Positions 43,651 through 51,802 of a stretch of DNA of 64,000 nt are shown here, one piece after another. Made by a program: the position numbers and the translations under genes. Origin of the DNA: Haloferula luteola (lineage in GTDB: Bacteria; Verrucomicrobiota; Verrucomicrobiia; Verrucomicrobiales; Akkermansiaceae); the NCBI RefSeq assembly GCF_014201715.1, contig NZ_JACHFD010000017.1:1-64000 (forward strand), written 5' to 3'. Within the stretch, counting starts at the first letter, position 1, and each line of letters begins with the position of its first letter. The notes beneath the pieces are model-generated. The model searched no databases, had not been told where the DNA came from, and was given only the letters and a program-made list of their open reading frames with translations.

Positions 43651-45032
43651 TCGGGGGTCACCACGACTTGACCGACTTCGACACCCGAGAGGATCTCAGC
43701 TTTGTCGCCATTGACCCGACCGCGTTCGACGGGACGATTCTCGGTATTGCCGTCGGCCAGCTTGACGGTGACGGACCAGCCTTCTTTTTCGGCGTGCAGA
43801 GCGTTGGCCGGGAGCAGGATGGCCTCTTCGTTGAGGTAGACGGTGGCGCGGCAGACCAGCGGAGTTGTCGGGTGAGGAATGTGGTCTTTCTCCCATGCAA
43901 GTTCGAGCTCGGCATGGTGTCTCCCGGAAGCGTCCGGGATTTCCGCGACGACCTTCACGCTGCCTTCGGCGCCTTGGTCTTCGCGGCCGATGGGGTGGAC
44001 CGAAACGGGAGTGCCTTCACTCAGTTGGGCGGCGAGGGCGGGATCGAGATCGGCAGTGACGGCGAGCGCGCCACCGGTCGGAGCGACGCTGAGAAGCCCT
44101 TGGTGAAGGGGAACACTGGACCCGTGGCGGAGCGCCTTGGCGAGGTCGCCTAGCTTCCACTCGCCCTCGGAGATTCCGCCGTGGAGCAGGATGCCATCGG
44201 CTGGAGCGGCCCATGCGAGCCATTTGCCGTCGGCTTTGAGGCGGGAAAGTTCTGTTTTCTGGCGCTCGAAAGCGACTTCCGCGGCGGTGAGGTCGGACTT
44301 GGCGGCGGCGACGCTGGCGGGGATCGCGATTTCGGCCTCGGCGAGAGCGGCTTCGGCTTCGGCGGCGGCTTGAACCAGCTGCTCTTCGCGACGGGGGAGC
44401 TCCGCATGCAGGGTGCGTTCGGTGCGGCGCTCGGCAGCGGCGAGGTCGAATTTCGCGTCGGCGACGGCGAATTTCTGACGCTCAAGGATGATTTCCTCCG
44501 TTTCCTCGGTGAGGTCGTCTTCGGCGTACATCGCCTGGAGCTGCTTGAGTTCTTCCTCTTCGCCGGCGAGGCGAAAGCGGGAACCCTCGATTTGATGTTT
44601 GGCAGTGGCTTCCGCTGCTGGCCGTCCGGTTTCCTTGAAGTAGGCGAGATCTTCGGCGGCTTGCGCCTGGGTCCGCTGTGCCGCCTCAAGTTGGAGAGCG
44701 GAGGTTTTCTCGAGTTTGACGAAGCCGGCGCGAGCTTTCTTGAGGTCTTCCTCCTGTTTGGCCACGGCGCGGCTCAGATCCTCAAGGCGTCGGTCGTAGT
44801 CTTCCCGTTCGAAGGAGATCAGGGTCTGGCCCTTTTTCACTTGGGTTCCATGAGGCACCAGGGAATCGACGACGAAGGAGGTCCAGGACTCGGGCTCCAG
44901 CTCAAGGACGCCCGGAGTTGCCGGCAAGGCGGTCGCTTGGAATTCCTTTTCGATGCGGAAAGTCCCGCGGGCCACCGGGGCTTCGCCGGCAAAGGCGCTG
45001 GCTGCTGTGAGGAGAAATATCGGGCGGATCAT
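43647..45032 (-). CDS. HlyD-family periplasmic adaptor-like protein
   Basis: A 461-residue exported protein with signal peptide MIRPIFLLTAASAFAGEA. It has a biotinyl-lipoyl-like half-motif (FVVDSLVPHGTQVKKGQTLI), a long alpha-helical coiled coil rich in Glu/Ala/Lys (about 90-260), the second lipoyl half (WLAWAAPADGILLHGGISEG) and a beta-barrel and membrane-proximal end (ILLPANALHAEKEGWSVTVK, EILSGVEVGQVVVTPE). That is the HlyD/membrane-fusion-protein layout of tripartite exporters. No inner-membrane pump or outer-membrane channel gene adjoins it, which is unusual. The start at 45032 gives a signal peptide; a far upstream start lacks one. Confidence 0.82.
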   Translation of the reverse strand: MIRPIFLLTAASAFAGEAPVARGTFRIEKEFQATALPATPGVLELEPESWTSFVVDSLVPHGTQVKKGQTLISFEREDYDRRLEDLSRAVAKQEEDLKKARAGFVKLEKTSALQLEAAQRTQAQAAEDLAYFKETGRPAAEATAKHQIEGSRFRLAGEEEELKQLQAMYAEDDLTEETEEIILERQKFAVADAKFDLAAAERRTERTLHAELPRREEQLVQAAAEAEAALAEAEIAIPASVAAAKSDLTAAEVAFERQKTELSRLKADGKWLAWAAPADGILLHGGISEGEWKLGDLAKALRHGSSVPLHQGLLSVAPTGGALAVTADLDPALAAQLSEGTPVSVHPIGREDQGAEGSVKVVAEIPDASGRHHAELELAWEKDHIPHPTTPLVCRATVYLNEEAILLPANALHAEKEGWSVTVKLADGNTENRPVERGRVNGDKAEILSGVEVGQVVVTPE

Positions 45033-45045
45033 GGAGTCGTGGGCA

Positions 45046-45729
45046 TCAGCGATGCGAGGATACGAATTTGCCTTTGCGCGCGATCCACAGGGGGAGGCGG
45101 CGCGGACGGCGGGCTTGAGGAGAGCTTTCGATTTCGTGATGGGCGACCTCAAAGCCCGCACGGCGAAGCAGCGCTTCAAGCTTGGGGATGGGTCGCAAGG
45201 CGGTGATGGCCAGCAGGCCGCCCTCCTTGAGTGCGTCGTAGGCGGCGGCGAGCCATCGAGATTGGTTCACCAGCAGGCCACCGGACTCGGCGGGTGGCGC
45301 GGTGTCGGCATGCACGAGAATGGCGTGGATCTCGTCCTGATGGCGGGCGAGGTCGCCGGGTGAAATGGAAGTTTCAAGGATGACCCGAGGATCATCGAGG
45401 AGCGAGGGATCGACGTGAGTGGAAACCCAACGCGGGAGGGCCTCGCAGGGCTCCGCCACCCAGTAGCAGCCTTTCTTCTGGGGCAGAGTCGCCTTCACGG
45501 CGGCGAGGGTCGCACCGAGTCCCAGTCCAGCGAGGTAGATCACAGGTTGGCGAACCGGGCGGAAAGGGGAAAGCGCCAGCTCCGCGAGGGCGAGTTCGCC
45601 GGCCCGGGTCTGGGGGCCGGCCAAGGGTTCACCCTCCAGGCTCAATTGGTGCCGTCCATCGTGCTCGTGGAGGCACAGCGTGGCGCCCGAGGGCAGCTGG
45701 ATTTGTTCGAGAAAAACGCGGGGTTTCAT
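45046..45729 (-). CDS. Spermidine-synthase-like Rossmann protein
   Basis: A 227-residue cytosolic protein with a class I methyltransferase/spermidine synthase-like Rossmann fold. VIYLAGLGLGATLAAVKATL is the glycine-rich motif I, YWVAEPCEALPRWVST is the acidic strand-2 region, and later segments (LAAAYDALKEGGLLAITALR; LEALLRRAGFEVAHHEIE) match the beta-strand/helix pattern. Activity on polyamines is not shown by any catalytic motif I can point to, so an unassigned SAM-binding role is equally possible. It is the first gene of the three-gene minus-strand operon, 13 bases before the HlyD-like gene. Confidence 0.7.
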   Translation of the reverse strand: MKPRVFLEQIQLPSGATLCLHEHDGRHQLSLEGEPLAGPQTRAGELALAELALSPFRPVRQPVIYLAGLGLGATLAAVKATLPQKKGCYWVAEPCEALPRWVSTHVDPSLLDDPRVILETSISPGDLARHQDEIHAILVHADTAPPAESGGLLVNQSRWLAAAYDALKEGGLLAITALRPIPKLEALLRRAGFEVAHHEIESSPQARRPRRLPLWIARKGKFVSSHR

Positions 45730-45835
45730 GAAAGGCTCGCGGTGGGGAAGAGAATGGTCGGAAAATCCGCCCCGGGATCGTTGGAAGCAGTTTCCTCGCC
45801 GTTACTTCCAGCAATTGGCTCGGTCCCCGGGAAAC

Positions 45836-45868
45836 GAAGACCCCGGCCTTGTCCGGGCCGGGGTCTTC
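45836..45868 (-). terminator. Strong hairpin downstream of HU
   Basis: GAAGACCCCGGCC (45836-45848) pairs perfectly with GGCCGGGGTCTTC (45856-45868), a 13-base-pair GC-rich stem with a 7-base loop. On the minus strand it exits into GTTTCCC. It follows the HU gene and precedes the spermidine-synthase-like gene, so it probably separates the two transcripts. Confidence 0.65.
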
Positions 45869-45906
45869 ATTTGGATTTTTGAGGTCGGGTGAGGGTGGGA
45901 CCCCGT

Positions 45907-45928
45907 CCGGGCCGCAGAAACGGCCCGG
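45907..45928 (-). terminator. Second hairpin downstream of HU
   Basis: CCGGGCCG (45907-45914) pairs with CGGCCCGG (45921-45928) around CAGAAA. It lies 20 bases after the HU stop and 38 bases before the larger hairpin, with no T-run of its own, so it may stabilise the HU mRNA 3' end rather than terminate. Confidence 0.5.
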
Positions 45929-45948
45929 CCGAGATCAAAACCTACGGA

Positions 45949-46224
45949 TTAGAGGCTGTTCTTCAGAGTGGAAGAGGCCTTGAAACCGACCGACTTGGAA
46001 GCGGCGATCTTCATGGCTTCACCCGTCTTCGGGTTGCGGCCCATCCGAGCAGCCCGCTTTTTCACCTCGAAAGTGCCGAAGCCGATGATTTGGACCTTTT
46101 TGTCCTTCTTCACGCCTTTGGCGATGGAGTCGAGGACAGCGGAAACCGCATCTTCGGCGGCACGCTTGGTGGCGTCTTTACCCAGGGCTTTTTGGACGGC
46201 TTCAACAAGTTCAGCTTTGTTCAT
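45949..46224 (-). CDS. HU family DNA-binding protein
   Basis: A 91-residue HU/IHF-family nucleoid protein of standard length. MNKAELVEAVQKALGKDATK is the dimerisation helix pair. IIGFGTFEVKKRAARMGRNP carries the DNA-binding arm with the family GRNPKTGE motif, and the C-terminus (KSVGFKASSTLKNSL) is usual apart from phenylalanine-lysine spacing. The ATG at 46224 is used; an upstream start adds only a short non-homologous stretch. It is divergent from the YiiX-like gene. HU bends and compacts DNA nonspecifically. Confidence 0.93.
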   Translation of the reverse strand: MNKAELVEAVQKALGKDATKRAAEDAVSAVLDSIAKGVKKDKKVQIIGFGTFEVKKRAARMGRNPKTGEAMKIAASKSVGFKASSTLKNSL

Positions 46225-46391
46225 GGCAGGGACGGTATTGCTGGTGGGTCCGAACTTTGGCAAGATAAAATAATGGCTTCTTTCGCCTTGAAATCCCTGT
46301 AGTTCTAAGGATAGCGGCTGATCGGGGCGTCGTTGAATTCGGCTTCACAAGCCTCCGTTTTGGAGATGTTTAACTACGGCAAAAATAGTAA

Positions 46392-47705
46392 ATGAAGGGT
46401 GAGGTTATCGGAGGTGATGAGGGGCGGGATTTCGATGCGATGGTGCGCACGGCGGTGGCAGTTTTCCATGCCTTGGAAGAGGAAGGTTCGCCGCTCCATG
46501 AATTTCAATCGATTGGGCAGATTTTGGTGCGTGGCTACCTGACTCCGGAAGAGGATGAAAGACTACGAGTACGGTATTCGGCCTACTGGGTTCGTCGTGG
46601 TGCCTTGTTGCAGGTTCTGGCAGCGATGGAGTCCCGGGCGGGGCGCACGGGGGTGCGGTGGCAGCGTGAGGCGCCGGCGTTCCTTCTGGGCCTGACGGTT
46701 GGCTTGATTTTGGTGCGGTCAACGCGGGGATGGATTGAGTTGGCGGAAGCCTGCCGGCCGATTCGCAAGGCGCTCGACCTTTCCGATGGTGCCCGGGGGG
46801 TTCACCGAAAGTCCTTTGCGAGCCAGTATCGGGCGACGACTCGATTGAGTCGCCTGGGGCTCTTGCGCATGGCGAGGGACCACTATTTGAGTCATCAGGA
46901 GGCCTTCCGGGAAGAGGCGATCCCTGCCGGGATGGAAGATCTCTTGGAGGTGCTTGATTCCGAATGTGGGCGGCCGCTGGTCGCACTGGGGCTTGGCGCC
47001 GTGTGGGAAAGGTGGCGCTATCGATGGTTTTCGTTCCGGCGGCGGCATCACTCGGCATGGAAGCTGGGAGAATTCACCCTGTTCCGGTGGTCGGGAACGG
47101 CGATCGCTGATTGGCGGCAACCCGGGATTCGTCCGAGCGGCCCGAAGCGGATTTCAGCGGCCCTGCGTACGGAGGTCCTGAAGGGAGTGAGGCCGGGGGA
47201 CGTTTTCGTGACCCGGCATGACGATGCGCTCTCGAATCTCTTCCTGCCGGGCTTCTGGCCGCACGCCGCCCTTTATTATGGGGAGGAGGGCGCGGAGTTT
47301 TTAGAAGCCAAGAAAGATGGGGTGAGGTTTCGCAAGGCAGAGGAAACCCTCCAGGTGGATTCCCTGGTGGTGCTGCGCCCGCCCCTCGAATTCGAGGAAA
47401 TGCAAGTGGCGTTGGCGCGGGCTCGTGCCCATGCGGGGAAAAGTTACGATTTCGTTTTCGACTTCCGGAGGAGTGACCGATTGGCCTGCACGGAGGTCGT
47501 TTACCGTGGTTTCGATGGGATCGGCGGCCTGCATTTTGAGCTGGTCGAAACTGGCGGGAGACTTTGCCTGCCTGCCGAAGAGTTGATTCAACAGGCTCTG
47601 CAGCAAGGCTTCCGGGTGATCGTTTCCTGTGGAATCGATGGCGGAGGGTGCCTTCGCGGACAGGCTGCGGAGCTCGCCTTGCACCGTTCTCGATGCGGTT
47701 TGTGA
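46392..47705 (+). CDS. YiiX/NlpC-P60-like cysteine hydrolase
   Basis: A 437-residue protein. The C-terminal half, about 250-400, is a YiiX/YebB-like permuted papain-fold hydrolase: GDVFVTRHDDALSNLFLPGF, WPHAALYYG with the His, and GKSYDFVFDFRRSDRLACTE, VVYRGFDG with the Cys. The N-terminal half (about 1-230) is helical, with one possible membrane-associated stretch (AFLLGLTVGLILV), and I do not recognise it. Such enzymes act on lipids or peptidoglycan-linked amides. The ATG at 46392 is adjacent to an AT-rich leader. It precedes the ATP synthase operon by 129 bases and is divergent from HU. Confidence 0.72.
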   Translation: MKGEVIGGDEGRDFDAMVRTAVAVFHALEEEGSPLHEFQSIGQILVRGYLTPEEDERLRVRYSAYWVRRGALLQVLAAMESRAGRTGVRWQREAPAFLLGLTVGLILVRSTRGWIELAEACRPIRKALDLSDGARGVHRKSFASQYRATTRLSRLGLLRMARDHYLSHQEAFREEAIPAGMEDLLEVLDSECGRPLVALGLGAVWERWRYRWFSFRRRHHSAWKLGEFTLFRWSGTAIADWRQPGIRPSGPKRISAALRTEVLKGVRPGDVFVTRHDDALSNLFLPGFWPHAALYYGEEGAEFLEAKKDGVRFRKAEETLQVDSLVVLRPPLEFEEMQVALARARAHAGKSYDFVFDFRRSDRLACTEVVYRGFDGIGGLHFELVETGGRLCLPAEELIQQALQQGFRVIVSCGIDGGGCLRGQAAELALHRSRCGL

Positions 47706-47746
47706 AGTGCCCGGATAATCTGAGGGAAACCAAAGGATTAACCCGC

Positions 47747-47764
47747 TTGTGAAATTTTTCACAA
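47747..47764. promoter_or_regulatory. 18-base perfect palindrome upstream of atpB
   Basis: TTGTGAAATTTTTCACAA (47747-47764) is an 8+8 perfect inverted repeat with a TT centre. It stands 71 bases before the atpB ATG and 41 bases after the YiiX stop. It could be an operator for a dimeric regulator or a weak terminator stem for the upstream gene. Confidence 0.5.
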
Positions 47765-47771
47765 AAGGGTC

Positions 47772-47799
47772 TTGCTCGACGGCGAAACGGTCTGATACA
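47772..47799 (+). promoter_or_regulatory. Possible sigma-70 promoter for the atp operon
   Basis: TTGCTC (47772-47777) and GATACA (47794-47799) are separated by 16 bases and lie 36 bases before the atpB start. The -10 element is a weak match, so this is a candidate only, supported mainly by position. Confidence 0.28.
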
Positions 47800-47834
47800 C
47801 GCCCCGCGCCCCGTCGCAAGGACAGAAATTTTCC

Positions 47835-48737
47835 ATGTTTTCCCGTCGCTCCATTTTTCTCATTCTTTTCGCTTGGCTTGGCAGCTTCGCACCAGCCATG
47901 GCGGCTGAGGGTGGGCACGACCATCTTCCTGCTCACGCTGAGGAGGTTCTCCACCTTGGGCCCTTCGTGATCACCAACTCCATGCTGGTGGTTTGGATCG
48001 TGGCCGGCCTGATTATTTTAGTGGCCCAGGCGGCGACGAAAAATTTGCAGCTGATCCCCAGTGGTCTGCAAAATGCCGTCGAGTGGCTGGTCGAAGGCCT
48101 CTACGTTTTCCTTGAGGGGATTCTGGGCCCTCATCTGGTGAAGCGGACTTTTTGGTTCTTCGGGACGATCTTTGTTCTGATCCTCTTTACCAACTGGGCC
48201 GGTTTGTTCCCGGGCATCGGCACGATTGGCTGGAGCTTGAGTGGTTCCGGAGTGGATCCTCATGACACCTTCCGCCCGTTCTTCCGCGGTGCGAACGCGG
48301 ACCTCAACATGACGGCCGCCATGGCCTTCACCTTCGCCATCCTCTGGTTTTACTGGGCGATCACCGAAAACGGTCTGAAGGGCTTTCTGGCCCACATTTT
48401 CGCTCCCAAAGGCAAATTCGGCGGCGTGATGATGGTGCTCATGATCGTCGTCTTCCTCTTCGTCGGCGTTCTCGAAGTGGTTTCCATCCTCTTCCGCCCT
48501 GTGGCCCTCTCCTTCCGTCTCTACGGCAACATCTTCGCGGGTGAGAACATCCTCGAAAACATGATGATGGTGGTGGGAGACAAGAAGTGGCTCGCTTGGC
48601 TTCCGCCGATTCCCTTCTACTTCATGGAGCTTCTGGTTGGCCTCATTCAGGCGCTGGTATTCACGCTCCTCACTTCGGTGTTCCTCAAGCTGATCTGCGA
48701 TCACGGCGATCATCACGACGAAGAACATCACCACTGA
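47835..48737 (+). CDS. atpB: F0F1 ATP synthase subunit a
   Basis: A 300-residue membrane subunit that forms the proton half-channels of F0. The N-terminus may be a signal-like segment (RSIFLILFAWLGSFAPAMAA), followed by a His-rich stretch and helices typical of the long, Bacteroidetes/Verrucomicrobia-type subunit a. The conserved functional Arg is in ALSFRLYGNIFAGENILENM, equivalent to E. coli Arg210. The C-terminus ends in a His/Asp-rich tail (HGDHHDEEHHH). It begins the ATP synthase operon; no atpI precedes it. c-ring and b subunits follow in the canonical order. Confidence 0.95.
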   Translation: MFSRRSIFLILFAWLGSFAPAMAAEGGHDHLPAHAEEVLHLGPFVITNSMLVVWIVAGLIILVAQAATKNLQLIPSGLQNAVEWLVEGLYVFLEGILGPHLVKRTFWFFGTIFVLILFTNWAGLFPGIGTIGWSLSGSGVDPHDTFRPFFRGANADLNMTAAMAFTFAILWFYWAITENGLKGFLAHIFAPKGKFGGVMMVLMIVVFLFVGVLEVVSILFRPVALSFRLYGNIFAGENILENMMMVVGDKKWLAWLPPIPFYFMELLVGLIQALVFTLLTSVFLKLICDHGDHHDEEHHH

Positions 48738-48808
48738 AGACTCTCCCGCTCGGACCATGGCATCGCGACTGTGGAGGGCGGCGACACCACCAAACCAACA
48801 ACGACATC

Positions 48809-49018
48809 ATGACTTCGCTCCTCGCTGAAATCACCGGTAACATTCACGTTGCCGCCGCCGCCCTCGCTGCCGCTGTCGGCATCGGTCTCCTTGGTTCCAA
48901 GGCCGCCGAAGCGACCGGTCGCAATCCGGGTGCTGCAGGTAACATCCTGACGCTTTCGATCATTCTTGCCGCCCTTATCGAAGGTATCGTCTTCTTCGCG
49001 ATCTTCCTCGCCAGGTAA
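48809..49018 (+). CDS. atpE: F0F1 ATP synthase subunit c
   Basis: A 69-residue hairpin protein of the c-ring. The first helix contains the Gly-rich AAAVGIGLLG, the loop is ATGRNPGA with the conserved Arg-Asn-Pro, and the second helix carries the ion-binding Glu in LAALIEGIVFFAIFLA. The residue after this Glu is Gly and no Gln/Thr Na+ site is evident, so proton coupling is favoured. The ATG at 48809 is set by the family N-terminus; longer in-frame sequence upstream is not conserved-looking. It sits between atpB and atpF. Confidence 0.93.
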   Translation: MTSLLAEITGNIHVAAAALAAAVGIGLLGSKAAEATGRNPGAAGNILTLSIILAALIEGIVFFAIFLAR

Positions 49019-49105
49019 GTCTTCCCGCGCGGGGGTCGACCGGCTCCCGCGCCACTTTTGCTTTTTCTTCCCAAGGTTTCACTCCATCCACTTTCGCACT
49101 CTCCG

Positions 49106-49672
49106 ATGATTCCGTTCCTCGATCTCCTCGCAGTTGAGCCCCATGCCGTCGCAGAAGGTGATGGTGGGGTCGTGGGTGAAATCCTGCGCACGTTCAAGGT
49201 CGACTGGCCGTTCTTCATCAGCCAGTGCGTTTCGTTCCTGATCGTCGCCGTCCTTCTGAAGAAGTTCGCCTTTGGACCGATTCAGAACATGCTGGAGCAA
49301 CGCAAGTCCCGCATCGCCGAGGGCGAGGAGAAGCTCAAGCGCATCGAGCAACAACTTGCCGAATCCGAAGCGACGACCGCTGCGGCGATTGCCAAGGCCA
49401 ACGAGGAGGCCACCCGCCTGATTCAGGAGGCCCGCGACAGCGCTGCAGCCCTTTCGGAGTCGAAGGCTCAGGAAGCGGTCGCTCAAGCACAGTCGATTCT
49501 CGCCAAGGCCGAAGCCGCCGCAAAAGCCGAGCGCGAGCAGATCGCCGCCGAGCTGAAGAAGGAATTCGGTCGCTTGGTAACGGCCACCACCGCCCAAGTC
49601 ACCGGCAAGGTGCTCTCCGACGACGACATGCGCCGGATCAACGACGAGGCCCTGGCCAAGGTCGAAGCCTGA
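49106..49672 (+). CDS. atpF: F0F1 ATP synthase subunit b
   Basis: A 188-residue stator subunit. One membrane segment (WPFFISQCVSFLIVAVLLKK) is followed by the usual FGPIQNMLEQRKSRIAEGEE and a long, Ala/Glu/Lys-rich coiled coil that reaches F1. The N-terminus before the membrane segment is about 30 residues longer than in the shortest forms. The ATG at 49106 (MIPFLDLLAVEPHAVAEGDG) is chosen over a start at 49058, which would add an unrelated stretch. Only one b-type gene is present. atpH follows by 35 bases. Confidence 0.93.
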   Translation: MIPFLDLLAVEPHAVAEGDGGVVGEILRTFKVDWPFFISQCVSFLIVAVLLKKFAFGPIQNMLEQRKSRIAEGEEKLKRIEQQLAESEATTAAAIAKANEEATRLIQEARDSAAALSESKAQEAVAQAQSILAKAEAAAKAEREQIAAELKKEFGRLVTATTAQVTGKVLSDDDMRRINDEALAKVEA

Positions 49673-49707
49673 TCTCCTGAACCTCGACTCATTTTCGCCC
49701 CGTCGCC

Positions 49708-50100
49708 ATGAAGGTTTCCAAGGTCGCCACCACCACTGCCCGCCGCATTTTCCGGCTTTGCCAAAATGAGAGCGGCCTCGATGAGGCTAAGCTTTCTCTC
49801 GCGGTGAAGCAGATCGCTGCCGGGAAACCTCGTGACTACCGCGGCATTCTGGTCGCGCTCAAGCGCCTCGTGCGCCTTGAGCTGGAACGCCGCCACGCGG
49901 TGATCCACAGTGCCATTCCGCTCGGGGTGATCGAGCGCGAGCGTGTGGCCGCTGGCCTCCGCGCCAAGTATGGCGATACCCTGACTTTTGAATATCAAGT
50001 GGACCCGTCCCTTCTTGGCGGCCTGCGCGTCCGCGTGGGAAGCGATGTCTGGGACGGCACGGTGAAAAACCGCCTCGACCGCCTCGCCCAAGCCTTCTGA
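49708..50100 (+). CDS. atpH: F1 ATP synthase delta subunit, short form
   Basis: A 130-residue protein at the atpH position, much shorter than the usual 175-185 residues. The C-terminal domain is recognisable as IERERVAAGLRAKYGDTLTF and EYQVDPSLLGGLRVRVGSDV, WDGTVKNRLDRLAQ. The N-terminal helical bundle that binds the top of F1 is reduced to about residues 1-70. ATG at 49708 is the only reasonable start and the frame is intact, so this is probably a real short form, not a frameshift. Such short forms are, from memory, seen in related phyla. Confidence 0.88.
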   Translation: MKVSKVATTTARRIFRLCQNESGLDEAKLSLAVKQIAAGKPRDYRGILVALKRLVRLELERRHAVIHSAIPLGVIERERVAAGLRAKYGDTLTFEYQVDPSLLGGLRVRVGSDVWDGTVKNRLDRLAQAF

Positions 50101-50121
50101 ACGCCTTCCGGCCGAACTCTC

Positions 50122-50143
50122 AAAACTGAATATTAGCAAACTC
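50122..50143 (+). repeat. Leader motif shared by atpA and atpD (copy 1)
   Basis: AAAACTGAAT (50122-50131) and TAGCAAACTC (50134-50143), then an ATGAGCA start, recur upstream of atpD at 53636-53665. No Shine-Dalgarno sequence is present in either leader, so the shared bases may serve initiation or regulation. Confidence 0.5.
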
Positions 50144-50148
50144 TCGTC

Positions 50149-51690
50149 ATGAGCAGCATCCTCCAGGAACTTGAAAAGGAGATCGCCAATGTCACCAGCT
50201 CCGTCGACAAGACCAATGTCGGCGTGGTCCGCGAGGTGGGCGACGGCGTGGCCAAGGTTGAAGGCCTTTCGGACGTCTCGCTGAACGAAATGATTGCCTT
50301 CCCCGGTGGCGTCACCGGTCTCGCGATGAACCTTGAAGAAGGGGAAGTCGGCGTGGTGCTCCTTGGCGATTACGCCGCGGTGACCGAAGGCGTCGAATGC
50401 CAGGCCACTGGCAAGCTGCTCTCCATCCCGGTGGGCCGTGCCATGCTCGGCCGCGTGGTGAACGCGATCGGCCAGCCCGTCGATGGCAAGGGTGCGATTG
50501 AAGCCGCCGCCCAGTATCCGATGGAGAAGATCGCTCCCGGTATCATTAAGCGGAAATCGGTTTCCGTTCCGGTGCAGACTGGCATCATGGCGGTCGATGC
50601 GATGATTCCGGTTGGTCGTGGCCAGCGCGAGCTGATCATTGGTGACCGCGCCACTGGCAAGACGACAATCGCGGTCGATACCATCATTTCCCAAGCGAAG
50701 CAGAACAAGCTGGCGGAGCAAGGTAAGCTGCAGAACCACAAGCCGCTTTATTGTATCTACGTGGCCGTCGGCCAAAAGCTCGCCAACGTGGCCCGGATCC
50801 AGAAGACCCTGGAAGATGCCGGTGCGATGGAATACACGACCATCGTTTCTGCCTCGGCCTCGGATGCGGCCGCGATGCAGTTCCTGGCCCCCTATGCCGG
50901 TTGCGCCATTTCGGAGTACCTGATGGATCAAGGTGAGGACTGCCTCATCGTGTTCGACGACCTTTCCAAGCACGCCGTGGCCTACCGCCAAGTGTCGTTG
51001 ATTCTGAAGCGTCCTTCCGGTCGTGAAGCTTACCCTGGTGACGTGTTCTACCTGCACAGCCGGCTTCTCGAGCGCTCCGCTCGTCTTTCCGATGCTGCTG
51101 GCGGTGGTTCGTTGACGGCATTGCCGATCATCGAAACCCAGGCGGGTGACGTTTCGGCCTACATTCCGACCAATGTGATTTCGATCACCGACGGCCAGAT
51201 CTACCTCGAAACCGACCTCTTCTACCAAGGCATCCGTCCTGCGATTTCGGTGGGTCTTTCGGTGTCGCGGGTGGGTTCCGCGGCGCAGACCAAGACCATC
51301 AAGTCGGTGGCGGGCACGACGAAACTCGACCTTGCCCAGTTCCGTGAACTCCAGGCTTTCGCCCAGTTCGGATCGGACCTCGACGCGGCGACCAAGAAGA
51401 AGCTCGATCGCGGTGGTCGGATCGTGGAGCTCTTCAAGCAGAACCAATATTCGCCGCTGTCCATGGAAATGGAGTCGGTGTTCCTGTTCGCGATGCAGCA
51501 CGGCTACTTCGATGACGTGGCGGTGGATCGTGTGAAGGATTGCCAGACCGCGATGGGTGAGTTCTTCGAAACCCGCAAGACGGACCTCCTCGACAAGATC
51601 CGCAACGAGAAGCCTGACCTCAAGAAGGACACCGCCATGGTGGACGCCGTGAAGCAGGCCCTCGCCGACTTCAAGAACACCTGGAAGTAA
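50149..51690 (+). CDS. atpA: F1 ATP synthase alpha subunit
   Basis: A 513-residue catalytic-head subunit that binds nucleotide at the noncatalytic sites. The Walker A GDRATGKT is at residues 165-172, and the family blocks [40 protein letters not shown] and [19 protein letters not shown] are present. The length is normal. It follows a 48-base leader with a motif shared with atpD and precedes a structured atpA-atpG gap. Confidence 0.98.
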   Translation: MSSILQELEKEIANVTSSVDKTNVGVVREVGDGVAKVEGLSDVSLNEMIAFPGGVTGLAMNLEEGEVGVVLLGDYAAVTEGVECQATGKLLSIPVGRAMLGRVVNAIGQPVDGKGAIEAAAQYPMEKIAPGIIKRKSVSVPVQTGIMAVDAMIPVGRGQRELIIGDRATGKTTIAVDTIISQAKQNKLAEQGKLQNHKPLYCIYVAVGQKLANVARIQKTLEDAGAMEYTTIVSASASDAAAMQFLAPYAGCAISEYLMDQGEDCLIVFDDLSKHAVAYRQVSLILKRPSGREAYPGDVFYLHSRLLERSARLSDAAGGGSLTALPIIETQAGDVSAYIPTNVISITDGQIYLETDLFYQGIRPAISVGLSVSRVGSAAQTKTIKSVAGTTKLDLAQFRELQAFAQFGSDLDAATKKKLDRGGRIVELFKQNQYSPLSMEMESVFLFAMQHGYFDDVAVDRVKDCQTAMGEFFETRKTDLLDKIRNEKPDLKKDTAMVDAVKQALADFKNTWK

Positions 51691-51717
51691 CCCTTCGACT
51701 CACAGGATCCCTAATGG

Positions 51718-51762
51718 AAAGGGGCGATGATCGCCCGGTTTGATCCAAGCCTCGCCCCTTTT
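51718..51762 (+). other. Stem-loop in the atpA-atpG gap
   Basis: AAAGGGGCGA (51718-51727) pairs perfectly with TCGCCCCTTT (51752-51761) around a 24-base loop; a smaller GGCGA-TGA-TCGCC hairpin can form inside instead. A short T-run (TTTT) ends the outer stem. It could be a partial terminator, processing site or stabiliser between atpA and atpG. Confidence 0.55.
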
Positions 51763-51802
51763 CCTCGACCGTTCTTCTTTCTACCAATCTTTTAGCGAAA
51801 GC

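Noticed and set aside
49483-51501. A 670-codon minus-strand open frame opposite atpF, atpH and atpA
   Set aside because: His/Arg/Leu-rich translation; the plus strand is clearly the ATP synthase genes.
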